From assembly GCF_000022325.1 (NCBI RefSeq), contig NC_012034.1, positions 638,501 to 702,500 of the forward strand: a stretch of DNA of 64,000 nt, written 5' to 3'. Positions 9,074-18,132 of the stretch are shown piece after piece. Each line of letters starts with the position of its first letter. Position 1 is the stretch's first letter. Below the pieces are notes generated by a model. The model was not told where the DNA came from. It ran no database searches and saw only the letters and a program-made list of their open reading frames with translations. Source of the DNA: Caldicellulosiruptor bescii DSM 6725 (GTDB taxonomy: Bacteria > Bacillota > Thermoanaerobacteria > Caldicellulosiruptorales > Caldicellulosiruptoraceae). The translations under genes and the position numbers were made by a program.

Positions 9074-11026
9074 ATGGAACTTTCAAAATTACAGACACCG
9101 AGAAATCCTTTGAAAGCAGGCGCTCAACCTGCTGCATCAAACCAAATTCAAGATGTTTCTCAGAGCCAATCTTACAGTACCAGTATTTTTGACTCAACTA
9201 AGAGAAAAGAAAGAAGAGATGAGCTGAAGAAAAACACAATAATCGAGAGGCTGGCTGCAGCATCAGCTGAAACTCAGGCGGCTGTAGCCCAGGCAACACG
9301 TAATGTAAATGAGCTTCAGGTTGCAGTGCAAGAGATTGCAGCATCGGCTCAGGAAGCATCAAAAGCTGCTAATGAATCTTTAAAAGCTATTCAGGAGATT
9401 GAAAAGGTTGCAAAGGTTTCAGATGAAAAAGCAGTTGAACTTTCAAACTCTATTGCAAACCTTCAGACGCTTATTCAGAGTATTTCAGATGAGATAGAAG
9501 AAGTCATAAGAGGAATTGAAATATCTGCTCAAAGTTCTGTTGAGTCTGCAGAGAATGTTTTGCAACTTGAAAGACAGGCAAATGAAATTAAAAATACTGC
9601 CCAAGCTGTAATGGAGGTTGCTGACCAGACAAATTTGCTTGCACTCAATGCTGCGATTGAGGCTGCAAGGGCAGGAAAACATGGTCGTGGGTTTGCAGTT
9701 GTGGCAGATGAGGTAAGAAGCTTAGCAGAGATAACAAATAAAGCTGCTATAGAGATTCAAAACATCATAGAGGATATTCAAAAAGATGTAAATGTTGTAG
9801 CTCAAGACATAAGAAGCGTCGGAACACTTGTCAGAGGAGAAGCTGAAAAGGCAAAAGGTGTTACAGAGGATTTGAAGAAAATAGAGGATGCTATAAATAC
9901 AATTGTCGAAGCCATGAAGGAAATAAGGGTTTTGTCAAGGAACATGATGAATGCATCAAGCGAGGTCAGGGGCGGAAGCCAGCAGATTGCAGCAGCTGCT
10001 GAGGAAACTGCAGCTGCAACTGAAGAGTCAAATGCATCGTTAATTGAACAGACAAAAGCATTGAACGAGATTAACAATGCAATAACTATGCTTGCTGAAA
10101 TGGCAGATGAGTTAAAATCTACAACTGTAACTCAGAAAAATGCAGAAGAACTTGCTGCAGCGTCTTCTGAGCTTGCTGCTATGGTAGAAGAGTCACACAA
10201 GGCAAGTTATCAGATTTCTTCAGCGCTTGAACAAATAATGCAAGCTTCTGAAGAACAAGCAGCTGCATGTGAAGAATCCCAAAGGGCAACAGAGAATCTT
10301 AAAAACATGCAAAAAGACATAGTTGATAGATTAGAAAATGTTACAAAGTTGTCAAAAGAGCTTCAAGAAATTTTAGAAAAGAACAGGAAAGACGTAGAAG
10401 GATTGATTGAGGGTGTTTCCCAATCGGTTGAAAAGAACAAACAGTCATTGGAAAGTGTGAGAGTACTTGAGAAAAGAATTAGAAACATTGAAAAGATAAT
10501 TGATACAATCTCAAATGTTACAACAAAAGTAGACTTGCTGTCACTCAATGGTTCAATTGAAGCGGCCCGTTCCGGCAAGTATGGAAAGGGATTTGCAGTT
10601 GTTGCAGGAGATATAAAGCAGCTTGCTCAGCAGTCAAGTGAAGCTATTGGAAATATCAAAGAAATGGTGAGAAATATTGGCGACCAAGTAAGAATTGTGT
10701 ATGAGGATGTAGAAAATGCAGTAAAGACATCTACACAGGAAAACGAAAAAGCACAAAAAATTACCATTTCGCTTGAGAGAGTGAGGATTGCAACTGAAAA
10801 AGTTTTAGCTGAAGGCGGGCAGCTACTTAAGATGGCACAGGATGCAGAAGCAGCTTTAACCCAGATTGCAGCAGGAACCATGCAGATAGCAAGAGGAGCA
10901 GAAGAAGCATCACAAGCAGCTCAAAGTGCAGCAACCCAGGCACAAGAACAGCTAAAAGCAATATCTCAGATTGCTCAGGCAGCTCAGGAACTTGCTAATC
11001 TTGCTGAAGAGCTTAAAAATATTTAA
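9074..11026 (+). CDS. soluble methyl-accepting chemotaxis protein with two signalling tips
   Basis: Chemoreceptor-type coiled-coil protein (650 aa) without any transmembrane segment or recognisable ligand domain; the first 55 residues are polar and then helical Ala/Glu/Gln-rich sequence runs to the end. It holds the highly conserved receptor hairpin tip twice: [18 protein letters not shown] near residue 184 and, diverged, [17 protein letters not shown] near 485, each followed by GFAVVA. Stretches such as [14 protein letters not shown] resemble methylation sites. It should sit in the cytoplasm and bind CheW and CheA encoded downstream. The start is ATG after GGGGAGGT. First gene of an operon that runs to 21478. 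Two tips in one chain are unusual and suggest an internal duplication. Confidence 0.88.
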   Translation: MELSKLQTPRNPLKAGAQPAASNQIQDVSQSQSYSTSIFDSTKRKERRDELKKNTIIERLAAASAETQAAVAQATRNVNELQVAVQEIAASAQEASKAANESLKAIQEIEKVAKVSDEKAVELSNSIANLQTLIQSISDEIEEVIRGIEISAQSSVESAENVLQLERQANEIKNTAQAVMEVADQTNLLALNAAIEAARAGKHGRGFAVVADEVRSLAEITNKAAIEIQNIIEDIQKDVNVVAQDIRSVGTLVRGEAEKAKGVTEDLKKIEDAINTIVEAMKEIRVLSRNMMNASSEVRGGSQQIAAAAEETAAATEESNASLIEQTKALNEINNAITMLAEMADELKSTTVTQKNAEELAAASSELAAMVEESHKASYQISSALEQIMQASEEQAAACEESQRATENLKNMQKDIVDRLENVTKLSKELQEILEKNRKDVEGLIEGVSQSVEKNKQSLESVRVLEKRIRNIEKIIDTISNVTTKVDLLSLNGSIEAARSGKYGKGFAVVAGDIKQLAQQSSEAIGNIKEMVRNIGDQVRIVYEDVENAVKTSTQENEKAQKITISLERVRIATEKVLAEGGQLLKMAQDAEAALTQIAAGTMQIARGAEEASQAAQSAATQAQEQLKAISQIAQAAQELANLAEELKNI

Positions 11027-11060
11027 GCGGGGTTAGTTTAAAAGAGGAGGATTGAGTAAT

Positions 11061-11612
11061 ATGATTGAAGAAGAAAGAAAAAAATTGTTAAAAGCAGATA
11101 TAGCTGAAGATTTTGAAGAAGAAGATGAACTCACTGATGAAAAGCAGCTTGTCATTTTCAAACTTGGGGATGAAGAGTACGGTGTTGATATAATGCAGGT
11201 CAAAGAGATTATCAGAACAACCAACATTACCAAAATACCACAAGTACCATCTTTTGTTGAAGGGATAATAAGTCTGCGGGGAGAAATACTGCCTATAATT
11301 GATATGCGAAAAAAATTTGGACTTCCAGAGACAGAAAGAACAAGACAAACAAGAATCCTTGTCATAAACCTTGACAATATGACAATAGGCGGAATTGTTG
11401 ATGAAGTTACGGAGGTTTTAAGACTTCCAAATGATGCTATAACACCCCCACCACCTGTTATAAGGGGAATCAACACTGAGTACTTACAAGGTGTTGGTCA
11501 AATTAATGGTAGGATAATAATTCTTCTTGACATGTCAAAGATATTAACATCAAATGAGGTAATTCAAATTGAGGAGTTAAAAGAGGAACTTTTGAACACA
11601 AATACACAATAA
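11061..11612 (+). CDS. cheW: CheW coupling protein
   Basis: Adaptor linking receptors to CheA (183 aa). The CheW fold is at about residues 30-165: LVIFKLGDEEYGVDIMQVKEIIR, then IPQVPSFVEGIISLRGEILPIIDMR and VDEVTEVLRLP. The N-terminal 28 residues are very acidic. Start: ATG 11061 lies ten bases after GAGGAGG; the TTG nine bases earlier is too close to it. It lies 34 bases after the receptor gene in the chemosensory operon, and a second CheW domain occurs fused to an HPt domain at 17132. Confidence 0.93.
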   Translation: MIEEERKKLLKADIAEDFEEEDELTDEKQLVIFKLGDEEYGVDIMQVKEIIRTTNITKIPQVPSFVEGIISLRGEILPIIDMRKKFGLPETERTRQTRILVINLDNMTIGGIVDEVTEVLRLPNDAITPPPPVIRGINTEYLQGVGQINGRIIILLDMSKILTSNEVIQIEELKEELLNTNTQ

Positions 11613-11651
11613 AACTTTTACTAAACCATACGGGAGAGTAGAAATTCAAAG

Positions 11652-12683
11652 ATGGTAAGAGTGTTAGTAGCAGAAGATTCCCCTTTGATGAGAAGGGTTT
11701 TAATAAAAATACTTCAAAAAAGTCCTTTTATAAAGGTTATAGATTATGCAACAAATGGGCAGGAGGCAATCGAAAAGGTTGCCTCCCTTCGCCCAGACGT
11801 TGTCACAATGGATGTTGAAATGCCTGTATTAAACGGTCTTGAGGCTCTGAAAGCAATAATGCAAACATGTCCAACACCTGTTTTGATGATATCAACGCTT
11901 ACCCAAAAAGGTGCTGAAGTCACACTAAAAGCTTTGAGTCTTGGTGCGGTGGATTTTATTCCAAAGCCTTCTGCCTACTCAAGCGAGCTTGAAAGTATAG
12001 AAAATGAAATTATTAAAAAAGTATTAAATGCAGCAAAAGCGAATGTCTTTGGCAAAAAAGTAGGTTCTTTGAACACTACTAAAATTATTTCAGTTTCAAA
12101 AAAACCATTAGTAAAGCCAAATGCTATATTTATTGGTGTTTCAACAGGCGGACCAAAAACTCTTGGTGAGATAATACCCTATATTAAAAGTGATATAGGT
12201 GTACCAATATTTATTGTTCAGCATATGCCACCAAACTTTACACGACAACTTGCTTCAACCCTTTCAGAAAGAAGTTCGCATTTTATAAAGGAAGCTGAAA
12301 AGGGTGAATTTGTAAAACCTAATACAGTCTACATTGCACCAGGTGGCAAGCAAATGGAACTAATAATCTCTGGTGGCAGAACTGTAATAAATATAGTTGA
12401 TGGTCCAAATGATTTGATATACAAGCCTTCTGTTGATTATGTTGGGTTTTCACTTGCCAATCATTATAAAGACAGACTTGTTGCAATAATGCTGACAGGA
12501 ATGGGCAATGATGGCGCAAAAGCATTTGCATTTATCAAAAAACTTGGTGGTTTTATAATAGCTGAGGATCAGTCCACTGCTATTATATTTGGAATGCCAA
12601 AATCTGTAATTGATCAGGGGATTGCTGATTTGATTTTGCCTTGCACAAGTATTGCAGGGGCTATAAATTCTATATTTTCATGA
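11652..12683 (+). CDS. cheB: chemotaxis response regulator protein-glutamate methylesterase
   Basis: Removes methyl groups from receptor glutamates (or deamidates glutamines) when phosphorylated by CheA; 343 aa. Residues 1-120 are a receiver with the acidic residues in VAEDS and phospho-acceptor D54 (VTMDVEMP). The C-terminal methylesterase (about 155-340) shows the catalytic Ser motif FIGVSTGGP, the His in IVQHMPP and the Asp in MLTGMGNDGAKA. It is paired with CheR encoded later in the operon, so adaptation by methylation is expected. Its stop overlaps upstream candidate starts of cheA. Confidence 0.95.
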   Translation: MVRVLVAEDSPLMRRVLIKILQKSPFIKVIDYATNGQEAIEKVASLRPDVVTMDVEMPVLNGLEALKAIMQTCPTPVLMISTLTQKGAEVTLKALSLGAVDFIPKPSAYSSELESIENEIIKKVLNAAKANVFGKKVGSLNTTKIISVSKKPLVKPNAIFIGVSTGGPKTLGEIIPYIKSDIGVPIFIVQHMPPNFTRQLASTLSERSSHFIKEAEKGEFVKPNTVYIAPGGKQMELIISGGRTVINIVDGPNDLIYKPSVDYVGFSLANHYKDRLVAIMLTGMGNDGAKAFAFIKKLGGFIIAEDQSTAIIFGMPKSVIDQGIADLILPCTSIAGAINSIFS

Positions 12684-12712
12684 GAAAGATTTTTAAGGGC
12701 AGGGTTGAGAAG

Positions 12713-14350
12713 ATGAATTATGAAGAAAAGAAGTTTCTCATGGAACTTTTAGATGAGGGGAAAAAGATATACAAAATAGAGTTTTTATTAAAGCCAGAAG
12801 CTGAGTTTAAATCTCCATCTATGGCAAAGATATATAAAGCTCTTAAAGAAAAATACAATATTTTTTTAACAATTCCGGATGTAGAGCAGGAACATGTTAG
12901 TGAAGAAGTAAATGAATATCTATTTTTTATTGAAGGCGACATTGAAATAAATGCATTACGGCAGGATGTAGAGGATATCTGTAAAACTGAGGATGTAGTG
13001 GAAATTTTCTTTATACAAAAACTAATAAAAGAGGATTTAGAGGTAACAGAAACAGAAGAAGTGGACAAAATTGTAAACCAGTCTGAGAGTGATCAGACGG
13101 GGACTTTTGAGGATGGAATTAAGAATCTTAAAGAAATTGATATTAAAAGAATTGATTCAGTGCGAATAGATATAAACAAGCTCAATAATCTTACAAATCT
13201 TGCTGGCGAACTTATTACCTGTAAATCTCAATTGAATCAGATATTAAATGCATTCAAAGAAACAAACATAAAAGATAAAACGCTTAGTAACTTAATTTCA
13301 AATCTTGAAAAAGGAATTTTACGACTCGAAAGAATATCATTTGATATTCAGGAAGGAATAACAAGTTTGAGGCTTTTGCCTATAAAAAATGTTCTGAGAA
13401 AGCTTCCGCGAATTGTTCGAGAGGTTGCTCAAAAAGAAGGGAAAGAGGTTGAACTTATCATAAAAGGTGAAGAAACAGAAATAGACAAGATTATACTTGA
13501 AAAGATAACCGACCCACTTGTTCACTTGGTGAGAAATTGTGTAAATCATGGAATTGAAAAGCCTGAAGAAAGAATTGCTAAGGGAAAAAGACCTCAGGGA
13601 AGGATTTTGATAGAAGCATATGCAGAAGGTGAGAATATCTACGTAAATGTTGAAGATGATGGCAAAGGTATTGACATTGACAAAGTAAAAGAAAAAGCTC
13701 TGCTAAAAGGTATTGTGACAAAGGATGAGATTGAGAGAATGTCAGATGATGAAATAATAGAGTTTATTTTCTTACCAGGTTTTTCTACTGCTGATAAGAT
13801 TAATGATGTGGCAGGCAGAGGCGTTGGAATGGATGTTGTGAAAAAGAATTTAAGTGAGCTAAAAGGAGAGATAAAGGTTAAAACAGAAAAAGATAAAGGT
13901 ACAAGCTTTTTGATGATAATTCCTCTCACTGTTGCAATAATAAAGACATTGCTGGTTTTAGCTGGGGATAAATTGTATCTGCTTCCGCTTGAAAAAGTGG
14001 TTGAGACAGTAAAGATAAGAAAAGATTCAATAAAGTCTATAACTGGTAAAATGGTATGCAGTATTAAAGGGGAAATAGTACCATTTTTTAGTCTTCAGGA
14101 AATACTTGGATATCAGAAAAGTGAAGATGATAGAAGTTACTATTTTGGAATAATAGTAAAATATAGAGAAAGCAAGGTAGGAATAATCGTGGATAGGCTG
14201 ATGGGCGAATATGATGTGGTTGTAAAGCCTTTAGATCAGTTTGTCGGGAATGTAAAAGGAGTTGTTGGTTCAACAATCTTAGGTGATGGGAAGGTTGTAC
14301 TTTTGCTTGAACCAGAACAGCTAATTGAAAGAGTTATTCAGATGGTCTAA
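12713..14350 (+). CDS. cheA: CheA-type histidine kinase lacking the P1 (HPt) domain
   Basis: Chemosensory kinase, 545 aa from this start. The N-terminus has no HPt helical bundle and no HxxKG motif; residues about 15-105 look like the P2 (CheY/CheB docking) domain (KIYKIEFLLKPEAEFKS). P3 dimerisation helices follow (about 145-220), then the P4 ATPase with N box LVHLVRNCVNHG near residue 268, G1 VEDDGKGID and G2 GRGVGMDVV, and a P5 CheW-like domain (about 405-545). The missing P1 is probably supplied in trans by the HPt-CheW protein at 17132, like the CheA3/CheA4 pair of Rhodobacter sphaeroides. Start: ATG 12713 follows AGGGTTGAG; ATG 12680 overlaps the cheB stop as ATGA and is an alternative adding 11 residues, still with no P1. 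Confidence 0.9.
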   Translation: MNYEEKKFLMELLDEGKKIYKIEFLLKPEAEFKSPSMAKIYKALKEKYNIFLTIPDVEQEHVSEEVNEYLFFIEGDIEINALRQDVEDICKTEDVVEIFFIQKLIKEDLEVTETEEVDKIVNQSESDQTGTFEDGIKNLKEIDIKRIDSVRIDINKLNNLTNLAGELITCKSQLNQILNAFKETNIKDKTLSNLISNLEKGILRLERISFDIQEGITSLRLLPIKNVLRKLPRIVREVAQKEGKEVELIIKGEETEIDKIILEKITDPLVHLVRNCVNHGIEKPEERIAKGKRPQGRILIEAYAEGENIYVNVEDDGKGIDIDKVKEKALLKGIVTKDEIERMSDDEIIEFIFLPGFSTADKINDVAGRGVGMDVVKKNLSELKGEIKVKTEKDKGTSFLMIIPLTVAIIKTLLVLAGDKLYLLPLEKVVETVKIRKDSIKSITGKMVCSIKGEIVPFFSLQEILGYQKSEDDRSYYFGIIVKYRESKVGIIVDRLMGEYDVVVKPLDQFVGNVKGVVGSTILGDGKVVLLLEPEQLIERVIQMV

Positions 14351-14379
14351 TTAAAACTAAAAGGAGTGGGGCACAGAAG

Positions 14380-15858
14380 ATGAATTCAGCTATGGAAATA
14401 ATTGAAATGCTAAATTCAGATGACTATCTATTACAAAAAGAAGCTATTGAAAATGCACCAAAGTTTAAGGAACCTGAAATTGTTGATAGATTAATAGATC
14501 TTTTTATAAAAACAAACAATAAAATGATTGAGGAGCACATTACAGAAGCTTTAAAACAAATAGGTGGCAGTTATACTGTTGAAAAATTATTGAGGCTTTT
14601 AGACCATGAAGAAGCAAGGGTTAGGGTTTTTGCTTTTGAGGTTTTAAGTAAAATAGGTAATGATAATATTCACGCAATAATCAAAGAGGCGGAAAATCCA
14701 GATAAAAATGTTAGGAAATTTGTAGTGGATATTTTAGGTGCTCTTAAAAACAAAGAAGCAGTTGATACTTTATTGAAAAGGTTATCAGATGATGATGTAA
14801 ATGTAGTACAGGGGGCCATTGAGGCACTTGGCAATATTGGGGATGTTGAAGCTCTCAAAAAGGTAATTGAGTTTTTACCTTCTGCTCATCTGTGGGTACA
14901 GTGGACAATAATTGAGAGCATAAAAAAAGTGAACAATAGAGAACTAATTTCAGAGGTTTTAAATCTGCCATGGGAGATTGAGGATATCATCTTTGACAGT
15001 ATTTTTGACATGGTGAAAGAAAATGGTACCCTTGAGAATGTGGAGGATGCAGTAAATCTTTATTTAAAGCTTTCAACACAGCTGAGGATAAAGGTTTTAG
15101 ATACCATATATTCGATTTATATAAAGTCAGATAAACAAAAAGTTGAAAAAGTTTTATCAAATACAAGCTTTTTTGATGAAATAAAAACCATTTTGATATA
15201 TGGTTCTGATACACAAAAATTTGAGATTTTTAACTATATGGGTAGCATAGAAGATAAGGATTTTGTAAGGTTTATAAAGAGTAGGGTGTTTGATGAAACA
15301 GTTATTCTAAGCGCTATAAAACTCTATTACGCATCGAATACTTTAGAGAAAAGAGAATTAGTTAGAGTGTTTAAATATTTTAATAAGTCAAAACTGGTTG
15401 AATATATGAGAGAGATATTCAAAGGTGATGATAATATCTTAAAGCTTAGCGGGTTGAAGATTATGAGATACAATGGTATCAAGGAGGCAGCAGATGTGTT
15501 GCCAGAGATGATAAAAGAAGGAGAGCTTTTACCAGAGGTCTTAAAAACTGTGATAGAACTAAACTTGAAGGAGTTATTTGATAGAATTTATGAAGAATAT
15601 TTCAATGTCAAAAGCGATGACTTAAGACTTTTGATGCTTGAATGTATGGTTGAACTAAGACCTGACGATGCAAAGGTTGTGGCTCTAATTAAAGATGAGC
15701 TTGCAAATGAGTATTTATCTGATGTTCATATTCTCAAGCTTTTACAACTTGTAAGAAAAATTAATGATAAAGAACCATTTAGATTACAGTTAGAATATTT
15801 GGCTGACCATCCTAATATAGAGATTTCTATTGAAGCTCAGGACCTGCTTGGAGGCTAA
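14380..15858 (+). CDS. HEAT-repeat protein in the chemosensory operon
   Basis: 492 aa, no signal peptide, no enzymatic motif. The first 190 residues read as about five HEAT/PBS-lyase-type helical repeats (for example EEARVRVFAFEVLSKIG, KNVRKFVVDILGALK, VNVVQGAIEALGNIG, each about 31 residues apart). The remainder (about 200-492) is helical and probably a more diverged solenoid. Such solenoids bind proteins; the position between cheA and cheR suggests a scaffold or regulator of the chemosensory complex, which is inference. It is flanked by gaps of 29 and 11 bases, so it is clearly part of the operon. HEAT proteins occur in some non-flagellar chemosensory clusters. Confidence 0.8.
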   Translation: MNSAMEIIEMLNSDDYLLQKEAIENAPKFKEPEIVDRLIDLFIKTNNKMIEEHITEALKQIGGSYTVEKLLRLLDHEEARVRVFAFEVLSKIGNDNIHAIIKEAENPDKNVRKFVVDILGALKNKEAVDTLLKRLSDDDVNVVQGAIEALGNIGDVEALKKVIEFLPSAHLWVQWTIIESIKKVNNRELISEVLNLPWEIEDIIFDSIFDMVKENGTLENVEDAVNLYLKLSTQLRIKVLDTIYSIYIKSDKQKVEKVLSNTSFFDEIKTILIYGSDTQKFEIFNYMGSIEDKDFVRFIKSRVFDETVILSAIKLYYASNTLEKRELVRVFKYFNKSKLVEYMREIFKGDDNILKLSGLKIMRYNGIKEAADVLPEMIKEGELLPEVLKTVIELNLKELFDRIYEEYFNVKSDDLRLLMLECMVELRPDDAKVVALIKDELANEYLSDVHILKLLQLVRKINDKEPFRLQLEYLADHPNIEISIEAQDLLGG

Positions 15859-15869
15859 GGAGGAGCAAA

Positions 15870-16712
15870 ATGCTAACAGAAATTGTCTTGAATAATCAAG
15901 AGTGGTATATTATAAGAGATTTTATATACAAAATTACAGGATTGTACTTTTCCGATGATAAAAAAAGCTATATTCAAAAAAGATTGAAAATAGCAATGGA
16001 TAATTTAGCGATAACAGATTTTTGGGAGTATTTAAAAAGAATTGAGACTGACAGAAATGCTCTTAACAAATTATTGGAATTGATTACAACAAATGAAACA
16101 TATTTTTTCAGAGACATTCCGCAACTTGACATGTTTTCGAAAGATGTTTTGCCTGAACTTTTGAATAGAAAAGCAAGCAAAGGTGATTTTAGGTTAAAAA
16201 TTTGGAGTGCAGGATGTTCAACAGGTGAAGAACCTTACACTATTGCAATAATTTTGAAAGAAAGGCTTGAATATTTTGATGACTGGGACATTGAGATACT
16301 TGGAACTGATATTTCAGAAAGGGTTTTAAGGCTTGCGCAAGATGCTATTTACTTGCCACGGTCTTTGAAAGATGTTCCAGAGTATATAAAACTTAAATAT
16401 TTTGAGTACAGCCCTGTAGATAAAATGTACAAGCTCAAAGATGAGATAAAGAAGCTGGTAACTTTTAGGTACTTGAATCTTTATGATGAGAGTAAGATGA
16501 GGCTTATGAGAAATTATGATGTGATATTTTGTAGAAATGTTTTGATTTACTTTGACGAAGAGTCAAGAAAAAAGGTTGTAGAATATTTTTATGATGCATT
16601 AAATCCGGGTGGTTATATCTTTTTAGGACATTCAGAGAGTATCCTAAGAATCACAAAAGCTTTTGAAATTGTTTATTTTGACAACAACATAGCTTTCAGA
16701 AAACCCATGTAA
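15870..16712 (+). CDS. cheR: CheR chemoreceptor glutamate methyltransferase
   Basis: S-adenosylmethionine-dependent methylation of receptor glutamates, opposing CheB; 280 aa, standard length. N-terminal helical domain (residues 1-80) ends in the conserved LITTNETYFFRD, the SAM-binding core is KIWSAGCSTGEEPYT near residue 110 with LGTDIS, and the catalytic-domain signature is YDVIFCRNVLIYFD near 215 followed by GGYIFLGHSES. The start is ATG after AGGAGGAG, 11 bases after the HEAT gene stop. Confidence 0.95.
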   Translation: MLTEIVLNNQEWYIIRDFIYKITGLYFSDDKKSYIQKRLKIAMDNLAITDFWEYLKRIETDRNALNKLLELITTNETYFFRDIPQLDMFSKDVLPELLNRKASKGDFRLKIWSAGCSTGEEPYTIAIILKERLEYFDDWDIEILGTDISERVLRLAQDAIYLPRSLKDVPEYIKLKYFEYSPVDKMYKLKDEIKKLVTFRYLNLYDESKMRLMRNYDVIFCRNVLIYFDEESRKKVVEYFYDALNPGGYIFLGHSESILRITKAFEIVYFDNNIAFRKPM

Positions 16713-16743
16713 AAATAAAGAATAATGGGGGGTACGAAAAGAT

Positions 16744-17115
16744 ATGCCGAAAATTTTAGTTGTTGATGATTCGCCGGTTGTAAAGAAAATTGTAACAACA
16801 ACACTTGTGAAAAAAGGGTTTGATGTAAAAGAAGCAATAGACGGTGTTGCTGCATTGGAAATACTTTTAAGCGAGAAGATTGACCTTGTTATTACAGACC
16901 TCAATATGCCAAAGATGGACGGTCTGCAGCTTACCAGAGAAATAAGGAAAAACCCGATGTATAAGAGAATACCAGTTATTATGCTAACAACAAATCCATC
17001 AGAAGAGCAAAAAGCGTTAGAAGCGGGTGCAAATCTGTACCTGAAAAAACCTGTGACAAGCGAGGAATTGATTTCACATGTTCAAAAATTTTTGGGGATA
17101 GAAATGAGAAGTTAA
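16744..17115 (+). CDS. cheY: CheY-like single-domain response regulator
   Basis: 123-aa stand-alone receiver. All phosphorylation residues are present: acidic pair D8-D9 (VVDDS), phospho-acceptor D52 (VITDLNMP), Thr near 82 (MLTT) and the Lys before Pro (YLKKP). It could carry the signal from CheA or act as a phosphate sink. No flagellar motor genes are present in the window, so the target is unknown. The start is ATG after a GGGGGG-containing ribosome site. Confidence 0.9.
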   Translation: MPKILVVDDSPVVKKIVTTTLVKKGFDVKEAIDGVAALEILLSEKIDLVITDLNMPKMDGLQLTREIRKNPMYKRIPVIMLTTNPSEEQKALEAGANLYLKKPVTSEELISHVQKFLGIEMRS

Positions 17116-17131
17116 CAGAGGTGGGATTGTA

Positions 17132-18127
17132 ATGACTGACCAATTGTTCAGTGCAGCAGAACTTGAAGAGCTTAAAAAAGATTTTATTGTTGAAACATAC
17201 GAGCATCTTGAGAATGCTCAAGATGCTCTCCTGCAACTTGAGAAAGATCCAGCTAACTATGAAACACTAAATTTTATATTCCGTGAAATTCATTCAATAA
17301 AAGGAGGCGCAAACTTTTTAGGTCTGCAGGATATAATCAACGTTTCTCATGAAATGGAGAGCTTATTGGACAAGATGAGAAACTATGAGATATATCCTTC
17401 CAGTGATGTTATAAATGCTATTTTTGAAGGAATAGATATAATTCGAAAGTTGGCAGATAATTTGGAGAATAATGAACAAAGCTGTATTGATTATACCTCA
17501 TACATAGCACAATTGAAGAGAATAGACAGTTCAAAGCATTCATCAGATACAGCTATTCAAGGAAGAATAAAAAATAATGATGATTTTCAAACATCAAACG
17601 AACCTGAATTTGCAAGAAATCAAGAAGATGACAAAAATGGTGGATTTACAAACTTCAGAATAAATGATGATGACCAACGTATTGATGAAGATTCTTACCA
17701 AATGATTGTTTCATTTGAATATGGAGATGTTACTTATGGAATTGAAGTAGAGTTTGTCAGGGAGATAGTGAGGCCAACAGATGTAACCACAATACCGTTT
17801 GCACCTGAACATGTAATGGGGCTTATGAATCTGAGAGGAGATGTTGTAACAATAGTTGATTTTGGGAAACTACTGGGGGTTGAAAAGAGTGAAAGTAATA
17901 ATCACAAAGTTCTAATAATTGGCAATGATGAATTGACATTTGGGCTGTACGTTGATAATGTAAGAGAAGTTGTGAGTGTGCTTCCTGAGGAGATAAAAAA
18001 AGAATTAAATGTTTCTTCAATTTCATCAGGAGAGATTTTGAAAGGAATAGTAGAAAGAAATGGTGAGTTTATACAAATAATAGATATTAGGAAATTAATA
18101 GAAAGGTCAAAAATAGTATGGAGTTGA
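17132..18127 (+). CDS. HPt-CheW fusion protein (stand-alone CheA P1-P5 equivalent)
   Basis: 331 aa. Residues about 14-120 form a histidine phosphotransfer domain with the phospho-His motif IHSIKGGANFLGL (H54). A polar linker (about 130-185) leads to a CheW-like domain at about 188-325 (IVSFEYGDVTYGIEVEFVREIVR, IPFAPEHVMGLMNLRGDVVTIVDF). There is no dimerisation or ATPase domain. Because the operon's CheA has P2-P5 but no P1, this protein probably provides the phosphorylatable His while its CheW domain docks it on the receptor array, as in R. sphaeroides CheA3. That partnership is inference from domain complementarity and shared operon. Its ATG lies 17 bases after the cheY stop. Confidence 0.88.
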   Translation: MTDQLFSAAELEELKKDFIVETYEHLENAQDALLQLEKDPANYETLNFIFREIHSIKGGANFLGLQDIINVSHEMESLLDKMRNYEIYPSSDVINAIFEGIDIIRKLADNLENNEQSCIDYTSYIAQLKRIDSSKHSSDTAIQGRIKNNDDFQTSNEPEFARNQEDDKNGGFTNFRINDDDQRIDEDSYQMIVSFEYGDVTYGIEVEFVREIVRPTDVTTIPFAPEHVMGLMNLRGDVVTIVDFGKLLGVEKSESNNHKVLIIGNDELTFGLYVDNVREVVSVLPEEIKKELNVSSISSGEILKGIVERNGEFIQIIDIRKLIERSKIVWS

Positions 18128-18132
18128 TTTAA

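Noticed and set aside
11033-11476. 147-aa minus-strand frame opposite cheW
   Set aside because: Ser-rich antisense shadow of a conserved coupling-protein gene.
12680-12712. Upstream ATG start for cheA overlapping the cheB stop
   Set aside because: It has no ribosome site at suitable distance; ATG 12713 does. It would not add a P1 domain in any case.
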